Part shown: positions 13,703 to 15,802 of the stretch, piece by piece
Layout: the number at the start of each line of letters is the position of its first letter
How positions within the stretch are numbered: the first letter of the stretch is position 1
DNA from: CAZAGT01 sp964484515
GTDB taxonomy: Bacteria > Desulfobacterota > DSM-4660 > Desulfatiglandales > HGW-15
DNA length: 15,802 nucleotides
NCBI GenBank assembly: GCA_964484515.1
Contig: CAZAGT010000089.1
Span: 1 to 15,802 of the forward strand
Reading direction: 5' to 3'
The notes under the pieces: generated by a model
The model's input: only the letters and a program-made list of their open reading frames with translations
Databases searched by the model: none
What the model was told of the DNA's origin: nothing
Position numbers and translations under genes: made by a program

Positions 13703-15216
13703 TGGAGATCAGAGCAGAGGAGATTAGTGACGTCATCAAGGCCCAGATCAAAGATTACGAAAAAAAGGTCGAGATGAGTGAGACCGGCACCATCCTCTCC
13801 GTGGGAGACGGGGTGGCCCGTGTCTATGGGATCGAAAAGGCGATGGCCATGGAGATGATTGAAATGCCGGGAGGCATCTATGGCCTTTGTCTGAACCTGG
13901 AAGAGGACAATGTCGGTGTTGCGATAATGGGCGACGACACCAAGATCAAAGAAGGGGACACCGTCAAGCGGACCGGGCGAATTGCAGAAATGCCGGTCGG
14001 CGAGGCCGTTCTCGGCCGCGTCATCGACGCGGTGGGACAACCGATCGACGGCAAGGGACCGATCAACACCACGGAAAATCGTCGAATTGAGATGGTCGCC
14101 CCGGGAGTTATCGCCCGTCAGCCGGTGAAGGAATCGATGTACACGGGCTGTAAAGCGATTGATGCTATGACGCCCATCGGTCGCGGTCAACGGGAACTCA
14201 TCATCGGCGACCGGCAGATCGGGAAAACGGCCCTGGCCGTCGATTCCATCATCAATCAAAAAGACACGGATGTCTATTGCATCTATGTCGCTATCGGCCA
14301 GAAGAAGTCCACGGTGGCCCAAGTTGTTGATGTGTTAAGGCAAAACGGCGCTATGGAATTTACCACTGTCGTTTCGGCCTGTGCCAGCGACCCTGCCACG
14401 CAGCAGTTCATCGCGCCTTATTCGGGTTGTGCTATCGGTGAGTACTATCGGGACAACGGGAAGCATGCCTTGATCATTTACGACGATCTGTCGAAGCAGG
14501 CGGCGGCCTATCGTCAGGTCTCCCTCTTGCTCAGACGTCCGCCGGGACGGGAAGCCTATCCAGGAGACATATTCTACAACCACTCGCGGCTATTGGAGCG
14601 GGCTGCCAAGCTGAACGACGATTTGGGCGGTGGTTCCCTCACGGCCCTGCCGATTATCGAGACCCAAGCCGGCGACGTCTCGGCCTACATACCGACGAAC
14701 GTGATCTCCATTACCGACGGGCAAGTCTATCTCGAGCCCGGCCTGTTTTTCTCCGGGGTGCGACCTGCGATCAATGTGGGTCTCTCCGTGTCCCGCGTCG
14801 GAGGGGCCGCCCAAACCAAGGCGATGAGGAAGGTCGGTGGAAGCCTCCGTCTGGATATGGCTCAGTATCGAGAGCTCGAGGCCTTCGCCCAGTTTGGGAG
14901 CGATCTCGACAAGGCCACCCAACAGCAATTAAAGCGGGGCCGCAGACTCGTGGAGGTCCTCAAACAACCCCAGTATCAGCCGATGGCGTCCGAGAAGGAG
15001 GTTATGATCCTATTTGCCGGGTCACGGGGCTATCTGGATCAGTGGCCGGTAGAGGCGGTGAGTGAATACGAGAAACAGATGTTGGAGTTCATGGAGGGCA
15101 AGCACCCCGATCTTTTGGAGGAGATCAAGGATGAGGGGGATATCAGTGACGAACTCGAGTCGAAGCTGACGGCGGCCCTTGATGAGTTCAAGGGCATTTT
15201 CCAGCCGACTTCATGA
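13702..15216 (+). CDS. atpA: ATP synthase F1 subunit alpha (AtpA)
   Basis: Alpha alternates with beta in the F1 hexamer and carries regulatory, non-catalytic nucleotide sites. The 504-residue protein has the expected N-terminal beta-barrel, then Walker A GDRQIGKT (169-176), Walker B LIIYDD (257-262) and PGREAYPGD (281-289). Its arginine finger is R365 in LSVSRVGGAAQTK. The C-terminal helical domain is complete. GAGGAG lies about 15 nt before the ATG at 13702. No truncation or unusual residue was seen. Confidence 0.99.
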   Translation: MEIRAEEISDVIKAQIKDYEKKVEMSETGTILSVGDGVARVYGIEKAMAMEMIEMPGGIYGLCLNLEEDNVGVAIMGDDTKIKEGDTVKRTGRIAEMPVGEAVLGRVIDAVGQPIDGKGPINTTENRRIEMVAPGVIARQPVKESMYTGCKAIDAMTPIGRGQRELIIGDRQIGKTALAVDSIINQKDTDVYCIYVAIGQKKSTVAQVVDVLRQNGAMEFTTVVSACASDPATQQFIAPYSGCAIGEYYRDNGKHALIIYDDLSKQAAAYRQVSLLLRRPPGREAYPGDIFYNHSRLLERAAKLNDDLGGGSLTALPIIETQAGDVSAYIPTNVISITDGQVYLEPGLFFSGVRPAINVGLSVSRVGGAAQTKAMRKVGGSLRLDMAQYRELEAFAQFGSDLDKATQQQLKRGRRLVEVLKQPQYQPMASEKEVMILFAGSRGYLDQWPVEAVSEYEKQMLEFMEGKHPDLLEEIKDEGDISDELESKLTAALDEFKGIFQPTS

Positions 15217-15237
15217 TATGAGCGCAGAGAGTCATCA

Positions 15238-15802
15238 ATGGCAACTTTGAGAGATATCCGACAGAAGATCGGAGCTGTTAAGAAGACCCAGCAGATCACC
15301 CGTGCCATGAATATGGTGGCCGCCGCCCGCTTGCGCAACACCCAGGGAAAGATGGAGAACTTCGAACCGTACGCTCGCAAGTTCGCGGAGGTCTTAGAGA
15401 ACATTGCCGGTCGTGTTGAGCCTGACGCCCACCCCTTGCTCCTCCCCAAGGAGACGGTGGGGCGGGTGGAACTGCTGCACTTCACGGCCGACCGGGGACT
15501 GTGCGGCAGCTTCAACGTCAACAGCATCGCCAAGGCCCAGGGTTGGGTCACTGAGAGGCGGAAGGAAGGGGCGGAATGCAGCCTGACGGTGATAGGCAAG
15601 AAGGGACGTGACTATTTCCGCAAGCACGACGTCGAGATCACGGACGATCATATCAATGTCTACGGCAATGTCGATATCGCCTTTACGAATCAAATGACGC
15701 AGGGCTTCATCGACCGTTTCCTGGCTGGTGATGTCGATGAGGTCCACATGCTGTATTCGCGCTTTCTCAATATCAGCAAACAGGAGCCGACCTTCGTCAA
15801 GC
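15238..15802 (+). CDS. atpG: ATP synthase F1 subunit gamma (AtpG), 3' end outside the window
   Basis: Gamma is the central rotor shaft that couples the c-ring to F1. The first 188 codons are present. The protein begins MATLRDIRQKIGAVKKTQQI and continues TRAMNMVAAARLR, the conserved N-terminal coiled helix. FTADRGLCGSFN follows, a standard gamma motif. The start ATG at 15238 lies 21 bp after the atpA stop, with a weak AGAGAG upstream. About 100 residues, including the C-terminal coiled helix, lie beyond the right edge. The epsilon and beta genes would be expected next but cannot be seen. Confidence 0.96.
   Translation, partial: MATLRDIRQKIGAVKKTQQITRAMNMVAAARLRNTQGKMENFEPYARKFAEVLENIAGRVEPDAHPLLLPKETVGRVELLHFTADRGLCGSFNVNSIAKAQGWVTERRKEGAECSLTVIGKKGRDYFRKHDVEITDDHINVYGNVDIAFTNQMTQGFIDRFLAGDVDEVHMLYSRFLNISKQEPTFVK

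Overview
The window is a bacterial chromosomal segment made mostly of core genes. YidC has the long periplasmic domain of Gram-negative bacteria. The ATP synthase operon begins with paired b' and b subunit genes and carries no a or c gene in front of them. A bactofilin gene sits just upstream of that operon. Together these suggest a deltaproteobacterium (Desulfobacterota-like). This assignment rests on gene content and recalled synteny, not on a phylogenetic test. All genes left of about 4620 read leftward and all genes right of 5080 read rightward, so 4621-5079 is a divergent control region.

Layout. (1) 4620 down to 89, minus strand: rpmH-rnpA-yidD-yidC-jag(khpB)-mnmE, a tight operon for ribosome assembly, RNase P, membrane-protein insertion, RNA binding and tRNA wobble modification. 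A good sigma70-type promoter lies ahead of rpmH. (2) 5080-10583, plus strand: mreB-mreC-mreD-mrdA(PBP2)-rodA, the complete rod-shape elongasome core. (3) 10584-11131: no convincing gene, but two diverged direct repeats (C1, C2). (4) 11132-11512: a bactofilin. (5) 11513-12120: no gene, but repeats and a hairpin-rich, MITE-like insertion. (6) 12121 to the right edge: atpF'-atpF-atpH-atpA-atpG, with atpG cut by the window end.

The coding part is conventional; the unusual content is between genes. A sequence of about 120 bp (element A) lies in the same orientation 75 bp upstream of mreB and 79 bp upstream of atpF'. Both copies end in a GC hairpin with different stem sequences. In the atpF' copy, element A is split by about 229 extra bases, mostly a 224-bp unit (element B) with imperfect terminal inverted repeats. 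The right end of a second element B is found, identical over 53 bp, at the left edge of the window beside the 3' end of mnmE. I read A and B as two families of short dispersed repeats, B having inserted into A. Because A sits at nearly the same place ahead of two growth-linked operons, a shared leader or promoter function is also possible.

Other points worth a look are a probable non-canonical ATT start for mreD, a likely Cys3His zinc site in PBP2, and a trinucleotide-encoded run of nine glutamates in Jag.
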